A stretch of DNA of 64,000 nt, from positions 124,001-188,000 of the forward strand of contig JADNRY010000063.1 in NCBI GenBank assembly GCA_015501585.1. The letters run 5' to 3'. The notes under the pieces are model-generated. The model was not told the origin of the DNA and ran no database searches. It was given only the letters and a program-made list of their open reading frames with translations. Positions 10,770 through 22,707 of the stretch are shown in pieces. Both the position numbers and the translations under genes were made by a program. The stretch's first letter is position 1. Every line of letters starts with the position of its first letter. Source of the DNA: Rhodocollybia butyracea. Lineage: Eukaryota; Basidiomycota; Agaricomycetes; Agaricales; Omphalotaceae.

Positions 10770-12439
10770 GACTGTAGCGCTAACGTGGGTAACTAAGCTT
10801 AGACAACTCTTAGAACTAAGTCGAGAGAAGCCTAGTTGGGGTGTACGAGTGTACGAGGGAACCAGGTGTGTATGTCCAAATCAATTAACCAAAACCAAAA
10901 CCAATACAACGAAACTAAGATTCTCCTAGGCAAACTCTGGCTCTAGCTAGAATAGTAATCTCGAGGTTTGTCAACAACCCTAGGCAAACTCTGGCACTAG
11001 CTGCTGTGACGCCGTAAAGTCCTCGACCAAACTCTGGGCCAAGCTACGATATTGTGAGTGAACTTAATCACTAGGAACTCGTACCACAATCTTAGTGGCT
11101 CGTCTAACTTCGTGAAGAAGTCAACTAAGGAACCCTCACTCTGGAGCCGAATAATCCCTTACTAGAAGCCGTCCCCTCTAAGGAAGCAACTAGATTTGAG
11201 TTGATCTGGAGTTCGAGAGAACTCTACACACTTAAATTTGATCAAGATATAAATGGGCTTTGCGAAGCGTGTGAAGTTTATTACTTTCTTAAGATAACCA
11301 AGTCAGGAGGCGTCACACTACTGATCCCGTGGGGACGTTCTACGGAGCACTGGTTATAGCAGTCAAATCGAGGGCAAGAAACTTGTCTTATTGAATAAAT
11401 ATATCTGGCTTATATACTGAGTAGAGAGAGTTTAATACGAAAAATAGATGAAACAGATACGGAGAGAGACGGAAAGAAAGTGGAACAGAGGAATCTGGCT
11501 CGGAAAGGAAACTCCAGCCTATATATGGTACACACGATAAAGAAATAGTCCATTCTTGGGTATATATCAGAGGTAAAATATGATTTCGTGAGGATTAACA
11601 TAGTTTTAGAGTGTTTTGATCCGAGCGAGGTTTCTCCGATTACTCCACAATTCTCCGGGGTCAGGAGTACCTTTACGCTTCATGATCACTCGCTGCCCGG
11701 TTTCCCTTGGGTGAGTTTCATTCTATTCCTCGGATAGTTCTGTCCATCCTGAGTGTGATTAACATTCTCTCGAGAAGACCTGTTATCTAGCTTTCCAACG
11801 ACACCACTTATGATAATCTCGAGCAACTGCGCTGAGTATGTAGAAGTGATTCCCGATAGTCGGCTTTAAACGGATAAGACCTTCCGTGTATGATTTCTAA
11901 GATCAAATGTTTCGATTTGCCAAGGCTATCCCGGCGCGTAGCTTTCCGTAGGACCGCTAAGCATGTTTCTACTGTCCTCACGGTTGCGACCGGTGCCGCG
12001 AATAGATCTTTACGGTTTTCCTCGGGATCGTTCTGGTCCATTGTTACGGACTGTAAAGTCCACATCTTAACATAGCTCGTTGGGGGTCTTAGTGCGAGGG
12101 ATGCCTTCCCTCATAATTCCTTCCCTCGAGTAACGCGTTGGCTTAGTACTTATCCCGCTTCGAGATGTCCTGTAGTTTAGAGAGTCTACACTCTTTGGGT
12201 ATAACTAGATTGACAATCTAGCGTTACATCTCCGGGCAGCCCAGGTATCCTCGCTAGCTTGGCTCTAGGCTACGCTTGTGGGCGTACCTTCACGGCTCGC
12301 TGAGTATTATTGTTAAGTTCTTTGCCTCGGCAACAGCTATCACGCTCGGGCTCCATATAACTCTCTTATTGCATTGTATAACACGTACAAAGCGTCAAAA
12401 TGTACGGTTACATGCCTTAGGCCGATTTTAGGCCTAATA
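10596..12439 (-). repeat. 5' LTR of the Ty3/gypsy element, about 1.84 kb
   Basis: Bounded on the inside by the primer-binding site and on the outside by the point where identity with 1-217 ends. On the minus strand it begins TATTAGG and ends CCAAATA, a short imperfect inverted terminus in place of TG..CA. A small palindrome (ctagattgacaatctag) is at 12206-12222. The LTR should contain the promoter and polyadenylation signal of the element. Confidence 0.75.
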
Positions 12440-12575
12440 ACGCAGAAATGGAACAATATGTCCAAGGCGACGCAACAACCCATCAAGCATCCTAATGCCA
12501 GCTCAGCAATAATGAACTTGTAGCTGATTAATTTGTCCATCCAACTGTTCATTGGTGATTGTAGATAGATATCCA
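12440..12575 (-). pseudogene. Integrase/DDE-like gene, downstream fragment
   Basis: Continues the reading of 15642-16407 across the inserted gag-only element: after removal of the element and one copy of its ATCCA duplication the frame runs on through LSTIT and AGIRMLDGLLRRLGH. That block is typical of the integrase-core-like proteins abundant in Agaricomycetes. An in-frame TGA occurs at 12503-12505, where relatives usually have Arg. The fragment stops where the Ty3/gypsy LTR begins (12439). The catalytic core would be beyond the left end of the window. Confidence 0.6.
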
Positions 12576-12828
12576 TGTAACGCCTCTGCCTCTCCATAAT
12601 CACCACTGACCGTATCCGGCGATACGGTCATCCTAGACGCCGCTGATAGACCAAACAGTCTATCTTATCATTCTATTTATTATTAATTATATAATAAATC
12701 TGTTACTATAAGTATCGTACAATTACTTAAGAGTCTAGTTAGTCTTTTACACCGTTGTACACACAATAGTATCCTATTTGTTGTGTTCACCGGTGTTCTT
12801 AAGGACTTTGCCCATAGGGCGCGTTATA
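12576..12828 (+). repeat. 5' LTR of the gag-only element
   Basis: 253 bp, nearly identical to 15389-15641; differences are few and scattered. Confidence 0.9.
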
Positions 12829-12987
12829 CTTTTTTGAACATCAAAAAATTACTATTGTGTGAATAACACAAAGCTATTAGCTAAAAACAGTTATACTACC
12901 AAGTATAACAATCATTATTCCAACTCGCTTCACAAGCTATACAAACCCGCTCCATTTTTCCTTCTCGCTATATCATTTGCTGTCCCC

Positions 12988-15048
12988 ATGACCTCTCGAA
13001 ATCAATCAGAGAAGTCACATCAGAGTGTGCGCGATCGCGCACCTTCCAGTCGTGGTGACGTGTCACCACACTCAATCTATTCAGTCGCATCAGTGACTCA
13101 TTCTGTACATGCGTCTGAAGGACGGCACTACAGGCAGGACAAGAGTCCACCTAATGAACAGTCTATGACTATTCGTAAGAAACGGCCGACCCGAGAGGGT
13201 TTAAGTGAGATTTCTTCTGCGCTACGAGATGTAGCAGCATCACTCGACAAGAGTACGCAAGTACTCAATTGTATTCTCAATATAACTGAGAAATGGGATG
13301 CATCTAGCATCCAATCTGATGAAGAAAGATCTTCTTCATCAAGAAACAGCAATAGAACCACTATTGCTGCACCCACACCAAGACAGCCTGCTGTCACACC
13401 GCCGGTATTGCACAATGCAGCACCATCTGCTCCTACCGAGGCAAACAACTCGGTACGCCAATGGCGTGAGACTGTGCCCAAGGCACCGTCAGTCCAACAA
13501 TCACTGTTGGACGAACAGTATTCACAAGGGATGACCAAGTCACCCCGTCATGTTCCTGTATTCCGACAGGAGTACGCACCAGTGTCAGTAACTATACCGA
13601 CACCCATCTACACATCCCGCATGAGACAGAGTCCCAATGCGGAGGCAGCGTCTCTGACACTGCGAGGTCCCAGGCCATTACCGGTGACCAAATCTTGCTC
13701 ACCACAAAGCGCGGTGAACATGAAAAGTGAACCGAAGTTACCTCGTAACTTCAATCAGGTAGTAGCGATACCACCGCAGGAAAGTACAATGTACTTCCCT
13801 ACTGCAAGGGCGCCAATGGTACCCAATATTATTACACCTCCAGTAGTTGTACCAAACACTACTGGAAATCATTCCAGTAACGGACCGCAACACGGTACCC
13901 TTCCGGTAGTTCCTACTACCATATCCATCGCCCCAGCGACACAAAGTGTTGCCCCTCCGGTAGTACACACTACCATAAGACTGCCCAAATTGCCGCCAAG
14001 CAATAATGCCGAAGCGAAAACGCCTAGCAAAAAATCCTGTGAAGGGGGGAGGAAGCACAAGAGTGCTAAATCCAAAGGCCGCAAACGCAGCCCATGGTCA
14101 GATGAATCATCGGACCCAAGTGACACTGAGTCAAATACTGACTCATCATCTAATGCCTCTTGGCTAGACAAATTTGCTACCCGCAAGGGTAAAATTACTA
14201 AAAATGAGCAGCGTAAATTACTGCACTCACTTGCATCTAAGATGCGAGAAACAACAGGTGATGACAAACATTGTTCCCGATGGAAACACAAGGTACACAA
14301 AGTGTACCGTAAACAAATTCAAGATAAGGTAGGGAATCCTATCCCTCCCATTGAGAGCCGTAAAGCTCTTAAAGTTCCATCTCCGGAGGTCTATGACGGA
14401 TCTCCGGATGTCGATGTCTTCGAGCGGTGGCTAATGTCACTTCTACAATGGATGGTAGTCAACCGCATGTGCGGTGACGATTACGATGCTACACGGACTG
14501 CCGTGCTTGGCATGTTTCTACAGGGCAAAGCCCTTGACTGGTATAACGACAAAGTCGCTGGTATACACCGCACTGTCCTTAAGTGGACATTTGAAGGCGC
14601 CATTATTGGTGTCTTTGATCGTTGCATCCAAGCAACGACCATTCATCAAGCTGCACGGCAGTTTGACCTTATTGAGTATTCACCCGATACAGGTGTGAGG
14701 GATTATTATTCCTCACTTACACGATGGGCATCACAGATGCTCCAAACACCGGATGATGCAACAATGCGGAAACGGTTCATTGAGGGATTACCCTTCAATA
14801 TTATCAGGCAACTCACGAACGAGGGGATCATTCCGGAGTATGCCAAATTAGAAGTGATGGTCAGAGCCGTTGCACGCATTGAGGACCACACAGCCCTCAC
14901 TAACTATTATGTCTCATCTAGGAATAGAGATGACGAACAATCATCGGAATACCCTGATGAATCAGATACTGAGAACATTGGATATGTTCTTGAGCCTATT
15001 GAGGAGGACACCTCCTTAAAAATCGGAAAGGATAAACGTTCCGAATAA
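12988..15048 (+). CDS. gag: Retrotransposon Gag-domain protein of the non-autonomous element
   Basis: 686 residues from the ATG at 12988. The frame is open a further 43 codons upstream, but only from a GTG. The N-terminal 430 residues are Ser/Thr/Pro-rich and disordered-looking, with a coiled or helical part near residues 55-95. A Lys/Arg-rich patch lies around residue 350. The C-terminal third is a Gag capsid-like domain beginning near KVPSPEVYDGSPDVDVFERW and including the helix LQGKALDWYNDKV. No CCHC zinc knuckle, protease or RT follows; the stop is 340 bp before the 3' LTR. Expected role: particle assembly and RNA packaging, with enzymes supplied in trans. The reading frame is intact, so the copy may be recent. 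Confidence 0.8.
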   Translation: MTSRNQSEKSHQSVRDRAPSSRGDVSPHSIYSVASVTHSVHASEGRHYRQDKSPPNEQSMTIRKKRPTREGLSEISSALRDVAASLDKSTQVLNCILNITEKWDASSIQSDEERSSSSRNSNRTTIAAPTPRQPAVTPPVLHNAAPSAPTEANNSVRQWRETVPKAPSVQQSLLDEQYSQGMTKSPRHVPVFRQEYAPVSVTIPTPIYTSRMRQSPNAEAASLTLRGPRPLPVTKSCSPQSAVNMKSEPKLPRNFNQVVAIPPQESTMYFPTARAPMVPNIITPPVVVPNTTGNHSSNGPQHGTLPVVPTTISIAPATQSVAPPVVHTTIRLPKLPPSNNAEAKTPSKKSCEGGRKHKSAKSKGRKRSPWSDESSDPSDTESNTDSSSNASWLDKFATRKGKITKNEQRKLLHSLASKMRETTGDDKHCSRWKHKVHKVYRKQIQDKVGNPIPPIESRKALKVPSPEVYDGSPDVDVFERWLMSLLQWMVVNRMCGDDYDATRTAVLGMFLQGKALDWYNDKVAGIHRTVLKWTFEGAIIGVFDRCIQATTIHQAARQFDLIEYSPDTGVRDYYSSLTRWASQMLQTPDDATMRKRFIEGLPFNIIRQLTNEGIIPEYAKLEVMVRAVARIEDHTALTNYYVSSRNRDDEQSSEYPDESDTENIGYVLEPIEEDTSLKIGKDKRSE

Positions 15049-15388
15049 ATTATTATTGGATTCAGACGCCCAGGTAATATGCCTTACCTGGGCATTGCTA
15101 CTTATTCTCAAGTCGGATTCTCACTGAGAATCCCCCTCAAGCACTACTTGGAAACTTCCGAGTCTGCGTGTTGAACATTCAGACATTTCCAAATCAAATC
15201 ATGCTCTAGTGGTACGCCCCACTATCGTTTGATTTGGACAAGTCCGAAAATCTGATGCACCGCATCAATTAATCCCATACTTGATGCGGGATCATTCTAT
15301 GTTAAACCAAATTAAAAATGGTTTGGATGGTGATGATGTCATTACCATTTTTGATTCACATCCCTGATGTTAATCTGGTGGGGGAGGG
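15049..15388 (+). other. 3' untranslated region and polypurine tract of the gag-only element
   Basis: No ORF. Contains several short inverted repeats (for instance around tcaccattaccat/gtgatgatgtcatt near 15330). It ends in the purine tract 15378-15388 next to the LTR. Confidence 0.55.
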
Positions 15389-15641
15389 TGTAACGCCTCC
15401 GCCTCTCCATAATCACCACTGACCGTATCCGGCGATATGGTCATCCTAGACGCCGCTGATAGACCAAACAGTCTATCTTATCATTCTATTTATTATTAAT
15501 TATATAATAAATCTGTTACTATAAGTATCGTACAATTACTTAAGAGTCTAGTTAGTCTTTTACACCATCATACACACAATAGTATCCTATTTGTCGTGTT
15601 CACCGGTGTTCTTAAGGACTTTGCCCATAGGGCGTGTTATA
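15389..15641 (+). repeat. 3' LTR of the gag-only element
   Basis: 253 bp, followed directly by the ATCCA target duplication. Confidence 0.9.
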
Positions 15642-16407
15642 ATCCAATTGAAGACAATGATGCAATGGATGCTGCCTGAGCACGTACATCTTCAGGAAGC
15701 TCAATTGGTTTGGCAGTTCGACCATCCAGAATCTGGTCGTGAGCCTTATCATCATTGTCGTTGGACGAGGTTTTGGGTGTTGGGAATGGATTTACACCAG
15801 GTGTGGTAATTCCAAGGTCAAGAAGACGACAATGAACCGTTCTACATGGAATACCAAGGAAATGACTGAGGCCTGATGTAGTCGTATGACCGTAGGCCCA
15901 CCTGAGAAACTCAGGATGGATAACCGTACACGGACGTCCTCTATCCCCGGTATATTCAGAAAAGATGATTGCAGGTCGGCCATTGTGAGAGCTTTCGACT
16001 CGCTGATTATAGAGAGCTTGAAGATCCCCAATCATTAGCTGAACTCCAGTTCGTAGTGTTTGAAGCTCTTCTGATTCAAAAATATCAGGATGCTTTTTAA
16101 CAGTTTTGAGTTCACAGTAATTGAAGAAATTGAAATATAATACCTGCTCAACTGTACGCCCAAATTCCTCAAGATCTTCTCCAAGTAATTGAAGTAAAAA
16201 TGGATCAGTTTCTTCAGTATAAACATTCACTAGAAGTCCTTGGAATTGCTTGTAATGAGCACGAAAAGCACTCAAAAGACCATGGTTCTGATTGGGAGTG
16301 AGATTCAATACTGAAGTGGTGCTGGAAACATTTGGAGCCCAACTAACAGCCACAAGGCTGAAAAGGACACACAAAATGACACTGAACTTGGTGAGTAGTG
16401 GATTCAT
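15642..16407 (-). pseudogene. Integrase/DDE-like gene, N-terminal fragment, interrupted
   Basis: About 255 codons. The first 25 residues are hydrophobic and resemble a signal sequence, which is unusual for this family, so the true start may be internal. The middle is helical. A YTGDRGRP...F-L-R-W-A-Y block with a helix-turn-helix-like LSHFLGIPCRTVHCRLLDLG and then NPFPTPKTSS matches the N-terminal part of Agaricomycete 'integrase core domain' proteins. The frame is cut at 15641 by the gag-only element and resumes at 12575. Without its catalytic core it cannot act as a transposase or integrase. Confidence 0.6.
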
Positions 16408-16768
16408 CTAATGAGAGAGTGATACTGTGGCAGGCGCTGCTTCATTTCCCAACCTCAACTAAACTGTACCTTTTCTTCCTTTTATATCCAGCTGTTACAA
16501 AATGCCTTGGAGCATATATCCAGTGAACGCATTCTTTACTTAGTGGCAGCAAACCACTGCTAATGCTCCCCACAGCTGACTGAGCTGCTCAAAATTCATA
16601 TAACCAGCCTTTTATCTAGATATTTCAGCGGTTGTTGTGTGCACAATCATTGGCTGCTCATCAGTTCTTCAATCACTATGTTCCTTATCTGATTGTATTA
16701 AGTTGAGAAATCCTTAAATAGCACCAAGGCGTTTATTTTTCTTGGTTTGTTTCCACGTTTGTCAGAGG

Positions 16769-18183
16769 ATGAATACTCACAGCTCATTTGTTCCCATTTC
16801 TCCAAGTCTTGGCGAGTCGAATAGCATACTGGAAAATTCAGCTGAGACGTACGGCCTTTTGCCCACTATCATTGAAGAATTGCTTCTACTAGGTAATTCG
16901 CCAACGTACCCATTGGTAAATACATTATTGCCTCAATTCAAGAATTCTACTAACAATTTGGCCTAGCTGTCAACCTCAGATGCGCAGCTGCTTTCCACTA
17001 ATAATGTGAGCGAGCTGCAACACAATTCTTCCAACTCACCTCCATGTCCCTCAATGTCGGGGTCAACAATCAGCATTCTGTCATCCAGGGCTCACGAGAT
17101 TGACCCTTTGCTTGAGATAAGCTCAAACATCGCACCGCCACCAGCGACGTTTGACTTCAACCAATGCTTAATTGGCCAGAGTGCCACTTCATTTAGTGAG
17201 CTGTTGATCTTTCTATAATAAGAAAGAATGCTAACAGGTGGATGGTATTGTAGCTATTCATCTGTGGATGTCATCCGATATTCAAGCCGTTGCAACTCAT
17301 CAGCAGACTCTTGGGCTCATTTGTGTGCCCGATGATTTTGCATACTCTGTGCAAGGTCGACTTCGTATACTTCCACATACAATGATTTTCATTATATGTT
17401 CCCATCTACAACCCAGAAATGTCTTCTGCGATGCCATTTGGGATCAAAACACTATATTAACTTCATCGCCTTACCTCAACATTTCATCCAGTCACATATT
17501 TTTGTTTGGACGGGTTGGAGATGTTCTGTCCACGTCGTACACTAAGGATCCTTCTTCACCAGCATTTATTGAGGGTGACCCAGTGCATGGCTCAGCAGAG
17601 TGCTCCATGGGTCGGCATTTCTCTGTTGGACTTATCGTAGAGGGGGGTTCATTTTCAACCCTGGCCCAACAGTCCCAAGGTACACCGTATGAGGCATATG
17701 CCTTGCGCAGTGCAGTTTTTCCTTCCACTGCACAGACACCTTCAGTCTCTTTGATTCCAACCACCACTCCTGCTCCTTCTCTGCACACCTCAATACCACC
17801 CTCCGTCAACTCTGTTCCACTGTGAACCTACATTCCAGATGCTCAATTGTGTCTTGTCGCCACTGTTGACTTTGAAAATTACTGCAACAGGGCTGGAATT
17901 GTGGCTGCCAATATTTGGCCCCTCCCATCCTCAGGAAGAACAAAAACAGTTTACGCAATATACCATTCCTTTTGCTGTATCCGAAAAGTGATTGTGGATC
18001 TTGGATGCTCAGGTAGTGCACTTCCATCCCGCCAATACATCCAATATTTAGGATCCAACAACAATCCTGAAACCCTCGAAACATTTCTCAAAAGAGTTGG
18101 TTGGGCTTGCAAGACCTACAGTGACAAAAGGCTTAACTTTGAAGCCACCAAACAAATTGCCCAACTCACATGGCCTTTTTGAG
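16769..18183 (+). CDS. Unrecognised multi-exon gene
   Basis: Open exons are seen at about 16769-16891, 16968-17174, 17238-17825 and 17847-18183, separated by short GT..AG introns such as 16892-16967. The product would be Ser/Thr/Pro-rich in the first half (many S-S-N and P-P-S-V runs) with a hydrophobic patch around ILPHTMIFIICSHL. The last exon (about 110 residues, with several Cys) is of different composition and may be a separate gene. No family recognised. Exon borders are guesses from open frames and splice consensus. Confidence 0.35.
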
Positions 18184-18339
18184 TAGATGGAATGCCTGAA
18201 TCTCGTAAAGGTTAGTGATTATTATTTTCAGTTGCAGGGAAACTTATGTGGTTTGGGATAGATATGGAGCTCCACTGCATCTTTCTTGAAATTAAATATA
18301 TGTGGGGGCCCTTTGGATAATTCACCGTTCCAGTCCACC

Positions 18340-18455
18340 GTCACCCTTGTCACTTGATATTGTAGAACAACAAGCAGCTGAGTTGCGGCAGCGTGACCTA
18401 ACCAACAACAGGAGGAAACTCCGAGAAAAACTTGGAATGATTGCAGATGAATGAC
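18340..18455 (+). CDS. Possible terminal exon, short helical segment
   Basis: A frame reading E-Q-Q-A-A-E-L-R-Q-R-D-L-T-N-N-R-R-K-L and ending at a TGA near 18455. It is helical and charged. It could be the last exon of the preceding gene; no family recognised. Confidence 0.25.
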
Positions 18456-18477
18456 CTCTGGTGAGCAATAGTTTTAA

Positions 18478-18757
18478 TGCATTCCATCTACGCATTCCAT
18501 CTACTACACTTTTTATGCACTCCATCTACTACAGTTTTAATGCACTCCTAGCTATTCTCCTATGAGTTTTTTATGCACTCAATCTACTACAGTTTTTACA
18601 CACTCGATCTACTACAGTTTTTACACACTCGATCTATTACTTACGCACTCAATCTACTACAGTTTTTATGCACTCAATCTATTACTTACACACTTGATCT
18701 ACTACAGTTTTTACGCACTCGATCTACTATAGTTTTAATGCACTCCTAGCTACTCTC
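18478..18757. repeat. Degenerate minisatellite, about 25-29 bp unit
   Basis: About ten imperfect copies of actcgatctactacagttttta(c/t)gc in direct orientation, AT-rich. A longer variant unit (cactcctagctattctcc) occurs near both ends. Confidence 0.75.
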
Positions 18758-18945
18758 CTTTGATACACTTCATGTTAATAGACTGGTCATTCCTTGTACT
18801 ACCATTTTCCTCACATACAACTTACGCCTAAGTCAAAGCTGCATTTACCTTTATTGGATTGATGCAATTTGTGTACAAAACAATGGCAACACCGTTCAAT
18901 TTGATTCTGGATTGGTATTTGTACTGGCTCATACTGAACACGGTG

Positions 18946-19001
18946 AATGCCAATTCAGAAACCACCGATCATATCCGTCAGACGGTTTCTGAATTGGCAT
19001 T
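18946..19001. repeat. Perfect 18-bp inverted repeat with 20-nt loop
   Basis: aatgccaattcagaaacc (18946-18963) is the exact reverse complement of 18984-19001. No coding context. Possibly the end of a small DNA element or a stable hairpin. Confidence 0.8.
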
Positions 19002-22000
19002 TGCCATTTTGGGTTAATAAGCGCTTGTGCAATGTCCAGTATTCTTTTCGCAGTACGGTTCTCAACTCCTGGTTTCAGCTCTACCATCCAGATCCATCAG
19101 GTAACTATTCTAGCTAAAAAGCTATCTGCATTGGCACAAAGGTCTACCAAAGCAGTAATACAAGGTCAATATCAAGTTGAGGCTCAATCTGCCCAATACT
19201 CAAAAATGCTTGAGGCAAGAAATGTGAGACGAGGTCATGATGATCTTGTATTTACTGTAATAACAACATAGGTTTGAACTTCTGGAATCAACACCAAGTC
19301 AAGAATTTTTGATAGCTTTCAAAATTATTCATAGAGGCTCCTGATAGAGTGCAGCAGTGTATTTGCGATATGTTGCATACCCCCATACTCTCCAGGTTGT
19401 CCGGAGAGGTATACAATCGTGTATTGCGATACGAAAAGCAGACGCTACACGGATTGGCTGATTTGAGGCCATAGCGGCACGGCTGTGCAATCCGAATGTC
19501 ATGTGAGTTGACACATTGCCGGCGCTAAAAACTCTTTTCTCTTTAACCATCACCACAGACGGCAACAACGAGGGATAATCGGCTGAGGGACATGCTGCAG
19601 AGGGGAAATTGGAGGGACGGGTAAATGTCAGATGGGAGGGAAGGTGGTCGGGCTGTCACAATATCCCTCTCTCGTTCCCCATCCATTGCCAACTTTCATA
19701 TATCGTTCCTTTCGACAGAAACTCTCATAAGCCTTTAAATCCGATCCTTGTCCTTGCTGGTGTGAACATGATCCAAAATCTTCTTCCCATCTTTTACTTG
19801 TTGCTCTTCTCCCAATACCTTTCAATCTTTGGCCCAACTAGTGACACCGACAGATGACCTCACAAAAAGACAGTCGCAAACAAAACTCAATGCCCTAGCC
19901 TCTTCCAAAACCAGGTAAAGCCCGTTCCCGCCTAAAGTGTTGATGCCCAACGCCTGTACGGCTGCCAATCATACCCGTTCATGTCACCCAACACACTCGG
20001 CGATGCGAACTCCGCAGCGGACAGCCCAGACAACGCACGCACAGAGAGCTCAACGGCTTTGTCGATGAGTTTACAAACAGATGTGACATTGCAGATATGC
20101 CAGGGTCAATAGGAGGTGGAGGGCGGCAGGAATGTCGCGATGTACGAGAGGCTGTCGACAAGCGCGGCAGTGCAGATAAACCAAGGAGCACGGGGTAGCT
20201 CGAGGCCATCGACCCGCATGGTGGTGCGGATGTAGTGCTATTCGCGAGGAGGGGATGGTAGGTGGCGAACATCGTCACTGATGGAGGAGGGAACCGGCTG
20301 TCAGCGAAGAGAGGGCGGGATCCGGGCCCTGGGGACAAGGTGTAGTTGCAGCTGCAGCTGCTGTAACGCAGGAGCGTGCTCGCAGGTAAGTCTTTTTCAT
20401 TCGTTTGAATCTGTATCATTTCTAATTACTTCTACTTTATCCTTTTCCTACTCCCTTCATTCCCAATCCTCTACCCATTGTATTCTCTAGTTCACTGTAA
20501 TACTGCAGCCGTTCAAGCTGGTCCTTTGCATCCTGTCCATGAACTTTCTCTGCCTATCTGCACTTCGCCACCCTCGGTATATCCAATCTATGCGTTACGC
20601 GGCCCAGAGATAAACTAGCCTGCATCACTGATTCTGCTTTGTGTGATATTGTTTTTAATAGTGCATTCCCATGATGTTTGAGCTTCACGGTCCTCATATG
20701 TCCTCCATTCATGTTGAAGCATTTATTGACTGATGAAAAATCTGTGCTACAGCTCAAGTCTCCAAAGGGAACCCTCATTTTGCCCTCAATGTCTCTCAAA
20801 TGCAAAGAAAACCCGACAACGCCGTTGTGCTTGTATCTCGCAAATCATGGATAAGTCGTGGACCAAGCTCGGTCTATCGCTGCCTTCAGCAGGAGTTTGA
20901 ATTGGCAAATCCTGATCCAAGTCACTGTATTTGCTTACGCGCATCTTTCACTTGTTCACCCAATCTAAATAGGTTACAATGGAATTGAGATTTGGCTGTA
21001 CAGAATGAGCAAACAGGTCACCTAAGTGAAAATACAACATTCCTCCTACTTGTGATATGTGTAACCGATAAGAAACTTCCTGACCCTTCTTTATAGGATG
21101 ATACAAGTATCTTTAGATATCAAAAAAAAAAGTGTATTGGATCTACAAGAACTACTGGCGTTGGGAGATGGAGCATCGGCTAACGTCGTAGCAACATTGT
21201 TAATGAATTTCATGAGCAGCCCAGACCGAATTGCACACCAAAAGAACAAGCTTCTCAGTGAGAACTCGGCGTTCGCCCAATGTGTCGATATATGAGAAAA
21301 GGGGAGAAGACGGAGAGAGCTGGTGGTCTAGATTTGGGGAGGTGAGAAGGACTTTTCCCACACAAATCTGACCAAAGAAAGATGTGTTTGCAGCGGCACA
21401 GACACAAGCGGGCAAGCTGATCATCCAGTTTGTCGGTTCAGTGGTGTTGGGGTTTGCCTAGACGAGTTAAGGTCAGCAAAAGAAAGAATAAAAACTAACT
21501 AAACTAAACTCACCGAACTTATCTGCGTTTGTTCTTGGCTTCTGCTGTCAAGCCACATACATGTTCCTATTCGAGCCCATCAACAGCGACATACATGTAC
21601 CTGTGCTGTCAACAGCAACAGCAACACGGAAATATCTCTTTCTTCTCAGTCCTTGGACACAGCCTCTCTTGGGATGGGCAGACTAACTTCTGAACTGGTG
21701 GAAGAATGCTGGGCATGCAAAGAGTAGTGCAGCGAGTGTCGATGAGGTACACAAGTGAGTAAAAGAAAGGTGAGTTCCCATTAGCGCCGGGCGCCAATTA
21801 CGAATACTAGGCCTTTTTGGGCATGTCATCTGTCGATACCTGAGGCAGCAGAATACAAGTCCAGAATACAAGTCCAGAATACGAGTCAAGTGCCGGAGAA
21901 GGATGTTGAGCGTATGGGGCTTTTGGTGAGAGAAACAAGGTTAGAGGTGAGCGGGTCCATCAGAAGAATGGAAAGTCATTCAAAGGGTAAGTTGGTGAAA

Positions 22001-22700
22001 TCAACCTCACGAGTCTGACTGGAATGACCAGTTGACCAGATGTTACCCTGAGAAGGCGGTATTGATACATGGGTCACCAGGGTGTCAAAAAGGTCACCAA
22101 AAATCAGAAGACCAGACAAAGTTTGGTGGGCGCTGGATTTTGTAACGACCGATGGGGCGGTAGTAGTCATGTGAAGGTCTTCTATTCAATCGGCGTGCAA
22201 ATGCACATAGGACCCAGAAGTTATGGGACAATGGTCGCAAGAGGAAAGAAAGAACTGTGATTACCGGTAATGTACAAGCCAGCGGCAAAGGGTCAAGTTT
22301 AGCGTCTTTCAAGACCCACAAATTCAAACATAGGCTCCATAAGCCAAAGGGCAGCTGGTTTCACTATGAATGAAATCGAGAGTGAGAATTCACCTAGAAT
22401 AACCATCAAATATATGGAGACATAAGCCTAGGTTAAAGACTTACAGCTATACAAGTTGACCTCAGGCCAAAGAGCTAGAAGAGGAGGACAAGGAAGAGAG
22501 GTGAAGAGAAAGACAAAGTTTGAAGTATATGTAATAGAAGGAGAACAACACAGCTTAGCATTGTGGACAATACTAGCTTGCCCATAAACCATTTGGTGAC
22601 TGAGCTAAAGTGTGAAGTGGAACTTCTAGAATAAGGAAGAAAAGTAAAAATAAGGGATCACAAAATCACATGAAACCAATTCACATGATCATGTTCTGGA
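19002..22700. other. No confidently supported gene
   Basis: Only short open stretches (for example 19032-19271, 20800-20988 and 21098-21295, all plus strand) that may be isolated exons or relics. A GC-richer patch at about 19980-20380 contains no long frame that I recognise. No repeats other than short runs such as the triple cagaatac motif near 21850. Confidence 0.4.
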
Positions 22701-22707
22701 AATCCGG

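Larger units (their letters stand above)
1..12439 (-). mobile_element. Ty3/gypsy LTR retrotransposon, decayed, 3' LTR cut by window edge
   Basis: Read on the minus strand the order is 5' LTR (12439-10596), primer-binding site, gag with a zinc knuckle, protease, reverse transcriptase, RNase H, integrase, polypurine tract and 3' LTR. Integrase after RT/RNase H is the Ty3/gypsy order. The two LTR copies match over 1-217 and 12223-12439 with few differences, so insertion looks fairly recent, yet pol is broken by at least four frame changes (near 7405, 7060, 6480 and 5665). A small LTR element is inserted in the 3' internal region at 751-2309. The right border falls inside an integrase/DDE-like gene. 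The left target duplication lies outside the window and cannot be checked. Confidence 0.9.
12571..15646 (+). mobile_element. Gag-only LTR retrotransposon (TR-GAG-like)
   Basis: LTRs of 253 bp (12576-12828 and 15389-15641) flanked by the 5-bp direct repeat ATCCA (12571-12575 and 15642-15646). A polypurine tract (gtgggggaggg) touches the 3' LTR. The 2.56-kb interior holds one long ORF with a retrotransposon Gag domain and no protease, RT or integrase, so it must rely on another element's enzymes. The LTR starts TGTAACGC and ends GCGTTATA, i.e. TG..TA, not TG..CA. It interrupts an integrase/DDE-like gene. Confidence 0.87.

Noticed and set aside
13128..13538. Minus-strand ORF of 136 codons
   Set aside because: Antisense shadow of the gag-only element's Gag; low complexity.
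18478..18757. CRISPR array
   Set aside because: Units are degenerate and contiguous, with no unique spacers, and the genome is eukaryotic; a minisatellite explains it.
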